From Rohdeia sp041398665 (lineage in GTDB: Bacteria > Planctomycetota > UBA1135 > GCA-002686595): 64,000 bases of DNA. The translations under genes and the position numbers were made by a program. Shown piece by piece: positions 9,081-19,550 of this stretch. Position 1 is the stretch's first letter. The number at the start of each line of letters is the position of its first letter. Location of the stretch: assembly GCA_041398665.1 (NCBI GenBank), contig JAWKUH010000003.1, forward strand, positions 124,001 through 188,000, in the 5' to 3' direction. The notes beneath the pieces were generated by a model that made no database searches, had not been told where the DNA came from, and worked only from the letters and a program-made list of their open reading frames with translations.

Positions 9081-10088
9081 ATGCTGCGCCTCACCTTGCT
9101 CGTCGTCGCGGTCCTGCTCGCTTCTTGTGGCTGCGGCGAGGGCCGCTCGGATCCGAAGGCTGCCATGCCCAGGCTCGTCGGTTCGTGGACCGACTCGGCG
9201 AACGAGGGGCGCTTCGTGTTCTCGATCGAAGGCGGCGACGCGGAGGGCGCGAAGGGGAACGTCACCGTCGTCCTCGAAGAGGTCTCCGCGCAAGGTCCCT
9301 CGATCCGCGGTATGGACTCGCCCGACGTTTCGCGAGATCTCGTGCTGAGCGGTTCGTCCGCCTACCTCGAGGGTCGACTCGTCTCCTTTCCTTGGGGCGA
9401 CACGGTCGAGGACGTTCGGGGCGGCCAGTACAGCTACGTCGAGGCGACGTTCCTCGTCTCGATCTGCGGGCGCCAACGTTGATCGCGAGGGTGCCGCTCG
9501 TACCCGGCGCGAACTACGCGATCGACGACTTTCTCTACCGCCTCCAGCCGGTGCCGAAGGCGAACCGTGGCGGCCAGGCGGAAGTGTTCGCGCCGGTCGG
9601 CCAGGAGATCACGGCGGTCGTCGCGAAGATCCACCAGCCCAAGATCACCGGCGAAGTCGGGTTCACCTCGTCCAACAACTGGTGGATCGCGGATCCCGAG
9701 AACGGCACGCCGTTCGCTGTCGCGAACCCGTCGCCCGACGACGATCCGATCGAAGCCGTGTGGTTCTGGGTCGAGGAGGAGTACACGCCGGTCGGACTCC
9801 GCGGGAGCTCGACGACTACTGCCACGCGCAGTGCCTCGCGTCCTCCAAACACAGCGTCCCCGTGCCCGACTTCAACCGCCCTGGGAACCCCGGGGAATAC
9901 GCGTCCGTACCGGCGTCGTCGACCCGGGTGTGGATCACGCCATGACCCAGCACACGAACACGAGCAGCAACCAGCGGTACTTCCACCGCTACCTGAGCTC
10001 GACGATCGTGCCCGACCCCGCGTCGCCCAGTCGGGTCAACTTCACCCGAGCGACGAATGCGACGGCCCGGGGACCGAGGTGTCCGTGA
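9081..10088 (+). CDS. Hypothetical lipoprotein (frameshifted), paralogue of the next gene
   Basis: ATG 9081 starts a lipoprotein signal (LLVVAVLLASCGCGEG) and a ~130-residue region that may be a small beta-barrel (LVGSWTDSANEGRFVFSIEG). The frame then breaks near 9470; a second frame continues with IARVPLVPGANYAIDDFLYR, ITGEVGFTSSNNWW and AVWFWVEEEYTPVGL, a third near 9805 (ELDDYCHAQCLASSKHSV) and a fourth near 9935 to a stop at 10088. If the breaks are sequencing errors this is one ~330-residue protein. I recognise no family. The stretch around 9650 is clearly similar to the downstream gene (ITGEVGF versus IVGEIGF, each followed by Trp-containing segments), so the two look like tandem duplicates. 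Confidence 0.6.
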
Positions 10089-10156
10089 AGGAATCTCGAC
10101 AAGTGAGTGGGTCGAAGGTTGAGTCAACCAGAGAACCACATCCGTAGGTCTTTGCC

Positions 10157-10794
10157 ATGAACATGAAGTCGTTCGTGTCCGTTCTTGCCGTGGCCCTTGC
10201 ATTCGGGCTCGGCATGTTGGTGAGCAAGTCTCAGGGGAAACAGGGAGGCGAATCGGCATCTCAGGATCCTCGCGACCTTGCACCGCCCCAGATCGTGGGG
10301 GAAATCGGGTTCAGCTGGGAGGGCGAAGACTGGAGCGTCGACGTCGGAAGTCAGATCCACTTGCGCGGAGACAAGCCGAACGAGGCTCTTCGACGAGGAG
10401 ATCATTTGGGTTCGTGAGCAGCAGGCTTGGGCACCGGGCACGAGTGCAACGCGCTTCACCAGAGAGAGTGCGGTCCACGACGTTGACTACGGGGACGGCG
10501 TAGTGAACGAGTCATTCATCGACGAGTTCTCAAAGGTCGATCATGAGAGGCTCCGGATCGCCAGCAACTCAGCGCTTCGGCGTGCGCCCGGGGTATCCCA
10601 TCTTCGTCACAGTCGCGCTCGGTGTTCCTGGGACCAACAAAGACTACTTCGTGTTCCAGTATGAGCTCGCATCGCCGAGCAAGCCGATCAATCCGAATGA
10701 CCTGACCTTGATCGAGCGACAGCAACTTGTGCAGCACACTGACGATCCGATTAGCGGTCGACGCTATTCAAAGAATCAACTGATGTCCAACTAG
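10157..10794 (+). CDS. Hypothetical secreted protein (frameshifted), paralogue of the preceding gene
   Basis: MNMKSFVSVLAVALAFGLGM is an N-terminal signal or membrane anchor. The body reads PPQIVGEIGFSWEGEDWSVD, then shifts frame near 10385 to LFDEEIIWVREQQAWAPG and again near 10545 to GVRPGYPIFVTVALGVPG, ending with TDDPISGRRYSKNQLMSN at TAG 10794. The total (~210 residues) corresponds to the C-terminal two thirds of the preceding gene. G+C is visibly lower here than in the flanking genes, especially after 10600, which suggests more recent acquisition or relaxed selection. No known family is recognised and function is unknown. Confidence 0.6.
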
Positions 10795-10832
10795 ATGCCC
10801 CATCGCGCCTGAGTTTCGAGGGATTGGCGTCG

Positions 10833-13546
10833 TTAGCGCCCGACATGCACATACGTCGCCCACCTCCACGGGTGGCCCTCGGTGCTCGGCGTTCCGGACT
10901 TCGAGCCGATCGAAGAGCGGTCCGCAAGACTCCGCTCCGAGGACGGCGAGTTGCGCTCGGCGCAGGTGTCGCCCGGCGCCGAGCGTGCGTCGGACTGCAG
11001 ATAGAACTTCTCCATCAGGGTGCACGCGTCGGCGTCGAGCGCGGGGCAGACCGTGGCGACGGCGTTGCGGCTCCGGCCTCCAGGAAGGCCTGCGCGAGGG
11101 ACTGAACGCCGTCGCCCGGCAGGATCGCGCCGGTGTTCGTCGCGCAGGCCGATAGGACGACGAGGTCGGCCTCGAGGTTCGCGGCGCGGATCGTGACGAC
11201 GCTCAGTGCCGTCTTCGCCTGCGGCGTCCGGTGAGAGGCAGAGTGCGATCGAGTGCGGGTCGTCGGGATCGACCTCCGTATGGCAGGCGAAGTGGAACGC
11301 CGAGTAGCGCTCCGGCGCCCTCGAGGAACCGTTCGGCGATCGCCGCCGTGCCCACGTGCACGTCGATCCGACCGGGCACCGTGAACGAGCCGCTCCGCCT
11401 GTCCCCCAACTCCTCCCGCGACCGCGTAGTACGCGCCGTCCTTCGCGTCCGCAGGGACCACGGCCGCGACGACGTGCAGCGCTTCCTCCCGTGTTCCTTC
11501 GAGGCGATCCAGTTCGCCATCGCGATCGACATCGCGTACGGAATTCACGCACGGTGGCCAGTGCCTTGCTCGAGACGGCGTCCGCGAGGACGAGCACGGG
11601 GGCGCTCGCGGCTCCGCGCCGAAGCCTCCGCGGTGCGCGGCTGACCGCCGACCAGTAGCATCGCCGTCGGCAGGACCGAGACGCGCGCCGTCGTCACGAG
11701 GAACGGACGTCGGCGAAGGGAGCCTACGGAGGTCGAGCGCTTCTCGGTGACGACCGCGGTGAAGGGGAGTTGCGCGAGGCCGACGGTCGGCGTCACGTAG
11801 AGCACGTGTCGAACTCGTCCGGCAGGGCGGAGCGGAGCGGCGCGAGCAGCGTGCGCCCACCTCGTGCGCGAGGTCCCACACTCCGTCGGGCGTTCGTACG
11901 GCGGGCGGCACCTGCCTCGGGTCGGATCGCCTTGGAGAGGAACGCTTCGATCGCGGCGTCGATCCCGTCGCGCGTGCCGAGGTCGACGCGCTGCACGCCG
12001 TCGCGCGTGACGACGTAGGCCGAGAGGCCGCCGGGGTACTCTGCATACTGGATGAGAGCGGTGCGCGGTTCGAGCTCGGCCGTGAGCAGCGCTGCCACGT
12101 CGACGCGTTGCGCGCTTCCGCGCGGATCGCGTCCGAGCGTCGCAGCGAGCGAGCGGCCGGCCCACGCGACGGCGGAAGCGAGTCCGCGCTCCGCGGCACG
12201 GCGGCGATCGGGGTCGGTCCGCGCGCTCGCGATCTCGAACGCGGCGAGTTCGTCCTCGACCCGTGCCCATTCCGCGTACTGCGCGCGCAGTTCCGCCGCC
12301 GGCTTCGGACCGAGTTCGAGCGTGTCGCGCCTGTCGAGCTCCACCAGCGCTTCGTCGAGCGCCGCGCGCGCGTCTGCGGCGCGACCGAGACCGACGTTCG
12401 CACGAACGACGGACTGCAACGTGTCGAGCAGGTAGCCGATGTTGTCGGTCCGGCGCTCGTACTCTGCGGCGGCCGTCGCGCGCTCGAGCGCGCTCGCGAA
12501 GTTCCCGCGCTCGATGTCGATCGTCGCGAGTCCGTCGAGGGCAGCCCAATGCGTCGCGTCTTCCTCGTCGAACGCGTCGAGGACGGCGCGATAGTCCGCC
12601 TCGGCTCCGTCGAGATCCCCGATCCGCCGGGTGGCGACGGCTCGCTGGTACTGACCGTAGGCCGCCTTCCGGGGAATGCCGATCTGCGTCGCGATCTCGA
12701 TGATGCGCTCGGCGTCCGCGATCATCGCAGGCCAGTCTTCGCGCAGGCGGTGGTGGTTGCAGCGTGTGACGAGGACGTCTGCGACGACGTCGGGTCGGGT
12801 CGTACCAAACTCCTCCTCACAGGCCTTGCACGTCGCGTGCATCTTCCCGTACTCGGCGAGGCGGTGCTCGAAGGACGCTCGATTGCGCAGGTACTCGGCT
12901 CGTGCGTTGCCCTTGAAGGCGTCTTCGAGCGACGCGTAGGTCGCCAATTCGATGCGCGCCGACGTGTAGTCGAGTGCCTGCAGGTACACGTTGGTCGCGA
13001 CATAGGACGCAATGCCCAAGGACAATGGGTCCGTGCCGGCACTGGACCGAGTGCGCGAGACGCATTCGAGCGCGAGTTCGTTGCGACCCATGCTGTGTGC
13101 CGACAGCGCAGACCTGGAGTACGCCCAACCTTGCGGCGGAGTCCTCAAGTCCTTCGGCAGTTCGGTTCCAAGTGCGAACCAGGCGGCCCAGCACTCCATC
13201 GCGATCGCGCGAGGCTCCGGTCGAGGATCGGAGTTCCAGTCGGGGAGTCTCGACTCGAGCGCTTCGGGTCCGGGGCGCCCCTGATTGCTGCCTCCAGAAC
13301 GTCGAGGTGCTCCGTGAGTTCGCGGTTCGCAGCCGCGAGCGCTTCCTGTTCCGGAGTGTTCTGCGCACGCGTTCGGACCGTTGCCGAACCTGACGGCTCA
13401 GGACGAACTGTCGACGCGACTTCCGTCCCCGGCTCGACGACCGGTGACAGCGACCGCCCTCCCCCGATCTCCGTCGGCGCGGCGAACCTGAGGACGAGGA
13501 ACACGGCCAGCCCGAGGGCCGCGACGAGAAGGAGCGAGCGAGCCAT
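10833..13546 (-). CDS. TPR-CHAT protein, caspase-like peptidase (heavily frameshifted)
   Basis: Starts at ATG 13546 with an N-terminal membrane anchor (LLLVAALGLAVFLVLRFAAP). An indel near 13250 leads into a long helical repeat region of TPR type between ~12850 and 12150 (YASLEDAFKGNARAEYLRNR, QYQRAVATRRIGDLDGAEAD, ALDGLATIDIERGNFASALE). The C-terminal part, in several frames, is a CHAT domain: a beta-rich start (RTALIQYAEYPGGLSAYVVT), the catalytic His in FHFACHTEV (11280-11297) and the catalytic Cys in VLSACATNTGAILPG (about 11130-11156). CHAT proteins are clan-CD cysteine proteases related to caspases and HetF. At least six indels lie between 11800 and 10950. The role here is unknown; such proteins occur in signalling and some defence systems. 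Confidence 0.82.
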
Positions 13547-13623
13547 GGGACGAAGCTAGCGCACCGCACCGTTCCCGGGGCCGCGCGGATAGCATCCCGC
13601 TCCCTCCCCCAGAAGGAACACCG

Positions 13624-14271
13624 ATGATCCGCCTCCACTACGGCGCCGGCAACGCGAGCCTCGCGCCCCACATGCTCCTCGAGGAGCTCGGCGTCCCCTA
13701 CGAACTCAAGCTCGTGGACCGCGCGGGCGGCGAGCAGCACACGCCGGAGTACCGCAGACTCAACCCGAACGGACTCGTGCCGGTGCTCGAGGACGGCGAC
13801 CTCGTGCTGTACGAGAGCACGGCGATCTGCTTCCACCTCGTCGACACGCACCCCGACGGGGGCTTCGCACCTCCCGTCGGGACGCCGGAACGCGCGCACT
13901 ACTACAAGTGGAGCGTCTGGCTGACGAACACGCTGCAGACCGCGCTCATCTCGTACTTCCACCCCGAGCACCACGTCGACGCGTCGGACGAGGCGGCCTC
14001 GCGCTCGGTGAAGGAGCACGCGGAGCGGCGCGTCGCCGGGATGCTCGACCAGCTCGACGCGGAGCTCGCGCGGACCGGCGGGCCGTGGCTGCTCGGCGCG
14101 CGCTTCACGTCGGCGGACCTCGTCGCGCTGATGCTCGGCCGCTGGACGCGCAACCACGCGCGGCCCGCCCGTTCGCTGCCGCACCTCGGTCCGTACCTCC
14201 GCCGCGTCCTCGAGCGTCCCGCCGTGCAGCGGACGTTCGAACAGGAGGGACTCTCGCAGCCCTGGATCTGA
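13624..14271 (+). CDS. Glutathione S-transferase family protein
   Basis: A complete 215-residue GST. The thioredoxin-like domain has MIRLHYGAGNASLAPHMLLE, the cis-Pro loop LNPNGLVPVLEDGDL and the ESTAI motif (LYESTAICFHL), followed by the helical domain with GPWLLGARFTSADLVALML, which contains the conserved N-capping Ser/Asp turn. The start at 13624 follows AGAAGGA. Members of this subgroup resemble GstA/GST-N type soluble transferases. It is divergent from the TPR-CHAT gene and convergent with the adenine deaminase gene, with a shared hairpin between their ends. The substrate is unknown. Confidence 0.93.
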   Translation: MIRLHYGAGNASLAPHMLLEELGVPYELKLVDRAGGEQHTPEYRRLNPNGLVPVLEDGDLVLYESTAICFHLVDTHPDGGFAPPVGTPERAHYYKWSVWLTNTLQTALISYFHPEHHVDASDEAASRSVKEHAERRVAGMLDQLDAELARTGGPWLLGARFTSADLVALMLGRWTRNHARPARSLPHLGPYLRRVLERPAVQRTFEQEGLSQPWI

Positions 14272-14286
14272 GCGCCGATGCCGTGG

Positions 14287-14311
14287 GCGGCGCGCGTCAG
14301 GCGCGCGCCGC
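14287..14311. terminator. Bidirectional hairpin between convergent genes
   Basis: GCGGCGCGCG pairs perfectly with CGCGCGCCGC over 10 bp with loop TCAGG. The loop contains the stop codon (TCA on the plus strand, 14297-14299) of the minus-strand adenine deaminase gene; the plus-strand GST ends 15 nt before the stem. Confidence 0.55.
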
Positions 14312-15321
14312 GTAGGCCTCGATCTCGTCGAGCAGCTCGCGCTTGCGGGCCTCGCTCGCGAAGCTGCCCGTCACCCCGTTGCGCGCGACCTGGAGGAGGT
14401 GGTCGCGGTCGAGGTGGAGGGCGTCGCGCACGCCGATCAGGTTCTGCGTGACGTAGCCGCCGAAGTACGCGGGGTCGTCGGAGTTGACGGTCGCGACGAC
14501 GCCGCGATCGAGCATGTCGCGCAGCGGGTGGCGGGAGAGGTCGTCGACGACGCGCAGCGCCGTGTTCGACAGCGGGCAGAGCGTCAGCGGCACGCGCTCG
14601 CGCACCACGCGCTCCAAGAGGTCGGGGTCGTCCATCACGGCGTTGCCGTGGTCGATCCGTTCGACGCCGAGGACGTCGAGCGCCGACCGGACGTACTCCG
14701 CCGGACCCTCCTCGCCGGCGTGCGCGACGAGGCGGAAGCCCGCCGCGCGCGCGCGGTCGAAGACCCGCGCGAACTTCTCCGGCGGGTTGCCGCGCTCGCC
14801 CGAGTCGAGCCCGACGCCGACGATGCGGTCGCGGTGGGGGAGCGCCAGGTCGAGCGTGCGCTCCGCGCTGTCCTCGTCGAGGTGCCGGAGGAAGCACATG
14901 ATCAGGCCGACGTGAGGCCGTGGTCGCGCTCGGCGTCGCGCAGCGCCCTCTCGATTCCGTCGAGCACCGTCTCGAACGCGACGCCGCGCGCGACGTGCGC
15001 CTGCGGGTCGAAGAAGATCTCGACGTGGCGCACGTTCTCCGCGCGCACGCGATCGAGGTAGGCGCGCGTGAGGTCGTGGAAGTCGTCCTCCGTGCGCAGC
15101 ACGTCCATGCCCGCGTAGTACACGTCGAGGAAGTCCTGGAGGCACTCGAACGCGTAGGCGTCGCGCAGCTCCTCGACCGACGCGTACGGAAGGTCGCGCC
15201 CGTTGCGGCGCGCCAGTTCGAAGACGTGTTCGGGCTCGAACGTGCCCTCGACGTGGAGGTGCAGCTCGGTCTTCGGGAGCCCCAGCAGGAACGCGTCGTC
15301 CGCACCGTTGTGTCGTGCCAT
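14297..15321 (-). CDS. Adenine deaminase (adenosine deaminase superfamily; one frameshift)
   Basis: The N-terminus LGLPKTELHLHVEGTFEPEH carries the metal-binding H-x-H and resembles the adenine deaminase branch rather than mammalian-type adenosine deaminase; HVEIFFDPQAHVARGVAFE and CFLRHLDEDSAERTLDLAL support that. Later motifs are the catalytic HAGEEGPAEY, the metal His in ERIDHGNAVM, LTLCPLSN and the metal Asp pair in VATVNSDDPAYFGGY. It would hydrolyse adenine to hypoxanthine in purine salvage. One base is missing near 14906-14908: restoring a third G in the minus-strand run turns TSA-stop into TSGLIMCFLRH, matching the family. ATG 15321 gives a normal length of ~341. Adenosine as substrate cannot be excluded. 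Confidence 0.9.
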
Positions 15322-15341
15322 CGCCCGACTCTACGGCGACC

Positions 15342-16619
15342 TCACCCGCCGAGCACGCGCAGTTCCGCGAGGAGCGTCGCGTCGTCGCCGAGGCGGGGGC
15401 GCACGAGTCGGGCCTCCCCGCGCTGCACGGCGACCTCGGCCGCGATCGCCGTCGAGTTGAAGCGGCTGGCCATGCTCGAGCCGTAGGCGCCGGTGTCGTG
15501 GAGGCACAGGAGGTCGCCGACCTCGCAGCGCGGCAGGAGCCTGGGCTCCGGCTCCCCGCCGCGGATCTGCGTGAACACGTCGCCCGACTCGCACAGGGGG
15601 CCGGCGACCATCGTCGGCACCTGCGGCTCGTCGTCGCGGCCGATCACCGAGATGCCGTGGTGCGCGCCGTACACCATCGGTCGGCACAGCACGTTGAAGC
15701 CCGCGTCCACGAGCACGAACGGCGTGCCGTCGACGTCCTTGACGGCGCGCACCTCCGTCACGACGACCGCGGGGCGCGCGGCGAGGAATCGACCCGGCTC
15801 GACCTCGAGGCGCAGCTCGCGTCCGAACTCGCCCGACAGGTCGTCGCGCACCGCCGTCCACGCGCGGGAGTAGGCCGCGACGTCGAGCTCGGGGTCGCCC
15901 GCGCGGTAGGGGACCGGCAGTCCGCCGCCCGCGGAGATCGAGCGCAGCGACGGGCCGACCTCGCGCGCGGCGGAACGCATCGCGTCGCACACGCGCAGGA
16001 GGTGCTGCATGTCGGTGCCCGAGCCGATGTGCATGTGCAGGCCCTCGACCTCGAGGCCCGCGCTGCGCACCCGGTCGACGGTCGCCGCGAGGTGCGTGTG
16101 CCAGATGCCGTGCTTCGACGCGGGACCGCCGGTGTTCACCTTGCGGTCGTGACCGTGGCCGAAGCCGGGGTTGAGGCGCAGCGTCACGCCGACCGGGGAC
16201 GACGTCGGAGCGCCCGCGCCGCGCAGCGCGTGCGCGTACTGCTCCACCATGTCCTCGCTCCCGAGGTTGACGGCGCAGCGCGCGCTCGCGACGGCGGCGA
16301 GGGACTCGCGGTCGAAGAGATCCGCGGTGAAGCAGACGTGTTCGCGCGGGAAACCGGCGGCGAAGGCGCGGTGGAGCTCGCCCGCGGAGACGCAGTCGAC
16401 CCAGGCGCCGGCGTCGCGCGCGGCCCGCAGGAACGCCACCGTCGGATTGGCCTTCATCGCGTAGCGCACGACGTCGAAGGCCGCGAGGTCGCGAACGCGG
16501 TCCTCGATCTCGTCGAGGCCCTGCACGTAGAGCGGCGTGCCGTGTTCGCGCGCGAGGCGCTCGAGCAGCGCGTCGTCGAAGGCGCGCGGGGCGTGGTGAT
16601 CCGTGGGCCGAGTCGTCAC
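15342..16619 (-). CDS. lysA: Diaminopimelate decarboxylase LysA
   Basis: An intact 425-residue fold-type III PLP enzyme. The PLP lysine lies in VVRYAMKANPTVAFL (~residue 50), HMHIGSGTDMQHLL binds the phosphate, SISAGGGLPVPYRAGDPE is the glycine-rich loop, LEVEPGRFLAA contains the substrate-binding Glu-Pro-Gly-Arg, and GPLCESGDVF holds the active-site Cys/Glu from the partner subunit. LysA converts meso-diaminopimelate to lysine, the last step of lysine synthesis. GTG 16619 is chosen because upstream in-frame sequence is not conserved in composition; it is the most likely start. It lies 20 bp upstream of, and in the same direction as, the deaminase gene. Confidence 0.93.
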   Translation of the reverse strand: MTTRPTDHHAPRAFDDALLERLAREHGTPLYVQGLDEIEDRVRDLAAFDVVRYAMKANPTVAFLRAARDAGAWVDCVSAGELHRAFAAGFPREHVCFTADLFDRESLAAVASARCAVNLGSEDMVEQYAHALRGAGAPTSSPVGVTLRLNPGFGHGHDRKVNTGGPASKHGIWHTHLAATVDRVRSAGLEVEGLHMHIGSGTDMQHLLRVCDAMRSAAREVGPSLRSISAGGGLPVPYRAGDPELDVAAYSRAWTAVRDDLSGEFGRELRLEVEPGRFLAARPAVVVTEVRAVKDVDGTPFVLVDAGFNVLCRPMVYGAHHGISVIGRDDEPQVPTMVAGPLCESGDVFTQIRGGEPEPRLLPRCEVGDLLCLHDTGAYGSSMASRFNSTAIAAEVAVQRGEARLVRPRLGDDATLLAELRVLGG

Positions 16620-16779
16620 GCGCGACACGATGACAGGCCGTCTCGCGCGGCGACAGTCAAAGGAGCGCCCGTCGTGGCGGGAAGTCGAGCCCCGGGAAAC
16701 GCAGCGGGGAGCGCCGACCCCGTCGACGCTCCCCCTCGTTCCTGCGCACGCGGCGATCTTCGCCGCGATCCTCACCGCC

Positions 16780-18160
16780 TCAGGGGCAGATCACCAGTTC
16801 GAGCCCGTTCGACAGCGCCCAGCCCTGGGGCTGGCCGGCGTCCGGAGCGAGCGCCTGGAAGTTCGCGGTGAGCCCCGCGAGGTTCGGGCTGACCGGGAGG
16901 TTCAGCGTCAGCGTCGTCGCGCCGCCGGTGACGGTCGTCACGAAGTACGTGTAGTACTGCGCGGGGTCGACGAGGCCGACGCCGCCGAAGATCGGGAACG
17001 ACGCCGAGCCGAACGCGAGCACGGTGACGCAGGCCGGAGCCGTGATGCCGCTCGTGACGACGTCGAACTGGCCGCCGAGGCTCGTGCTGCCGGATCCGAC
17101 GGTGACGAGCGTGTTCACGCTCGACGCTGCGTTGCCGTAGGTCGACCAACCGCAGTACTCGGGGAGTTCGAGGACGAACGCCTGCTCGGCGAACGGTCCG
17201 CCCGGCGCCGAGGCCCAACCGACGACCGTGCGTCCGTCCGGCGTGATGTCGTTGACGCCGGCGAGGCTGTAACCGGGGGAGCAGCGTGACGCCGAGCGAC
17301 GCGACGTAGTCGTCGAGCGAGAGCATCCCGAGCGACTCCGTCCACGCGAAGGCCTTCAGCCCCGAGAAGAACGTGCCGGCGGTGCCGACGACGAGCTTGC
17401 CGTCGTCGGAGACGCCCGTCGCGGTGAAGGGCGCGTTGCCGCCGGCGAAGGTGCCCAGCGAGATCGCGCCGGTTCCGACCGACCAGCGGAACGCGCTGGT
17501 CGAGCCGTTGCCGACGGCCCAGACGCCGTCGCTCGAGAGGCCCCAGACCTCACCGGCGCCGATGGCGTTGCCGGGCGTTCCCTGGAGCACGAGGCGCTCC
17601 GAGTTGTTCGCGAACCAGACCGCTGCGCGGCGCGTGCCGTTCGCGGCTTCGTCCCAGCCGCCGATGATCTGACCGTTGCCCGACACCGCGTTGCCGCGCG
17701 CCGAGTTCGGGCCCTTCTGCGGGAGCGTCATGAGGCCGACGCCCGACGTCCAGCGGAACGCGCGGCCCTTGCAGCCGTCCCAGCCGAGTCCGGTCCCGAT
17801 CGTGCCCGCGTCGGAGAGGGCGTAGGCCGTGCCGTAGTCCGGGCAGCCGCTGCCCGACAGGCTGCCGAGGTCGGTCCAGGCGCCGTTGAAGTAGATGGCG
17901 GGGTTCGCCGGGCTCGTGCCGCTGTCGCCGAACAGCGTCTGACCGTCCGACGAGACGTCGACGACACTGACGCCCGAGATGGACTGGACGCCGCCGCCGG
18001 CGGTCCACACGAAGGGGCCGGTGTTGAGGTTGCCGACGACGGTGACGCCGTCGGGGGTGACGGCCTCCGCCCGGCCGCTGCCGAGGAAGGTGATCGAGGC
18101 CTGGGCGTGCGCGGCGGTCGCGAGGAGCGCGGCGGCGCCGATTCCGAAGAGCTGTCGCAT
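16780..18160 (-). CDS. Secreted HAF-repeat protein with lineage-specific C-terminal module (one frameshift)
   Basis: ATG 18160 starts a signal peptide (QLFGIGAAALLATAAHAQA). Six or so repeats of the HAF extracellular type follow, each with an S-x-D-G-x-x-V-G core: AVTPDGVTVVGN, DVSSDGQTLFGD, AVSGNGQIIGGWDE, GLSSDGVWAVGNG and GVSDDGKLVVGT, usually spaced by an A-F-R-W segment. Near 17277 a run of five C on the minus strand should be four; correcting it gives LLPGYSLAGVNDITPDGRTV and joins the last frame, which ends FQALAPDAGQPQGWALSNGL. That C-terminal ~110 residues is the same module found in several secreted proteins of this window. Function is unknown; probably cell-surface or periplasmic. 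Confidence 0.85.
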
Positions 18161-18337
18161 GGTGGGAATTCGGGGGTCGTTGGTCGTTCCGAGCGGGTCG
18201 GAAGGGGTCGGGGAGCGTCGGGAGCCGCTCTGGAACTTTCACTGGAAACATACCTGGTGTAGACTTCGGAGCGCAAGGGCCCACCGGGCGCCTCCGGAAG
18301 GGGCCCGGCGCAGGACCCCGCACCGAGACCCGCCGCC

Positions 18338-19550
18338 ATGCCCCACGTACCCGCCACCCGGACCGAGGCCGGCTTCCTGGCCGAGTTCGAGGCCTCCGTC
18401 GCCGCGCTGCGGTCGTCCCTGGCGGAACTCCTCGCCTCGGTGGAGGCCGACCCTCGGCCCCCAGGACATCTCGCGCCGGTTCGGCGTCAACCGCACGGCG
18501 GCCTGGAAGCTGACGCGCATCGTGTCGGCGCGCGACGCCTGCGACGTCGTCCAGCACCTGCTCGGCGACGCCGGACTCAAGCTCCTCGTCGACGCGTTCG
18601 TCGACGAAGGAGCGCCCGCCGAGATCGCGCAGGGCGTGCTCCGTGCGGCGAACGACTTCGACGCCATGGCGGAGCGCCACGCGGGCAGCCGACCCGGTCT
18701 CGAACTCCTGCTCGCGAGCATGCTCCCGGGGCGCGTCGACCCGGCGCGACTCGAGTCGAGCCAACGTCTCGCGTTCCTCGGCAACAGCGCGGTGTGGGGC
18801 GTCCAGTCGCGCGTGCGACTCGTGACGCACGTCGTCGCACCGTGCTCGGACGACGCGGAACGCGTGGAGATCGCGATCCTCTCCGGACACTACGGCTTCA
18901 AGCGATTGCGGCCGGTGACCGGCTGGAAGCTCAACACGAGCACCGCGTGGGGCGGCGACGCGCGTCCGCCCTCCGAACCGCTCGATCCGTCGGCCACCGA
19001 CGAGGACCCGCCGCTCGTGCGCGCGTTCTCGTCGCCGGACCTGCCGGAGATGAGCATGCACACGGACGGCGAGCGCAGCGTCGTCGAGCTCGGCGAGGGA
19101 CCCGTCGGGAACACCGCCGCGTTCGACGCGGTGTTCGGATGGTGCGTGCGCGGCTTCGCGCCGGTCTACGGCGACGAGGGCGACGTCGCCGAGCACAGCT
19201 CGTGGTGCGACACGCCGGCCGAGCTCCTGCACTTCGACGTCCTGATCCACCGCTCGCTGCCGTTCACCGAGGCACCGCGGCTGGCCTGCGTCGGACTCGC
19301 GCAGGGGCTCCCGACTCCGCCGCACTCGCTCGCGACGTCGTCGCACCTGCCGGTGACGAGCCGCGTGCAGAGCATCGGCGCGCCGCCCGCGCTCTCGACC
19401 CCGGACGTCCCGCGCTACGGGGAGCTCGTCGCGTACGCGTGCACGCGCTTCGGGCACGACGTCGGTGACTTCAAGGGCTACCGCGTCGTGATGCGCTACC
19501 CGCCCGTCCCGGCGATGCCCGTCCTCTACTACCCGTTGCCGCGGCGCTGA
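18338..19550 (+). CDS. Hypothetical protein with N-terminal helix-turn-helix-like segment (one frameshift)
   Basis: ATG 18338 opens a ~404-residue protein. After MPHVPATRTEAGFLAEFEAS a C-run near 18455-18465 causes a frame change into PQDISRRFGVNRTAAWKLTR, a convincing helix-turn-helix segment (residues ~43-60). The remaining 340 residues (RLVTHVVAPCSDDAERVEIA, FDAVFGWCVRGFAPVYGDEG, RVVMRYPPVPAMPVLYYPLP) are mixed alpha/beta and match no family I can name. It may be a ligand-sensing regulator, but only the HTH is visible. The upstream 177 bp hold a relatively A+T-rich patch (about 18235-18268) that could be its promoter. The 3' end overlaps the convergent oxoamine synthase gene by 22 bp. Confidence 0.75.

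Noticed and set aside
14890..14930. TGA in the adenine deaminase gene as another selenocysteine codon
   Set aside because: The downstream homology is in another frame, and adding one G in a run restores the consensus; it is a frameshift, not a recoded stop.
15315..16871. 518-codon plus-strand open frame
   Set aside because: Antisense shadow of lysA; His/Arg/Val composition without domain features.
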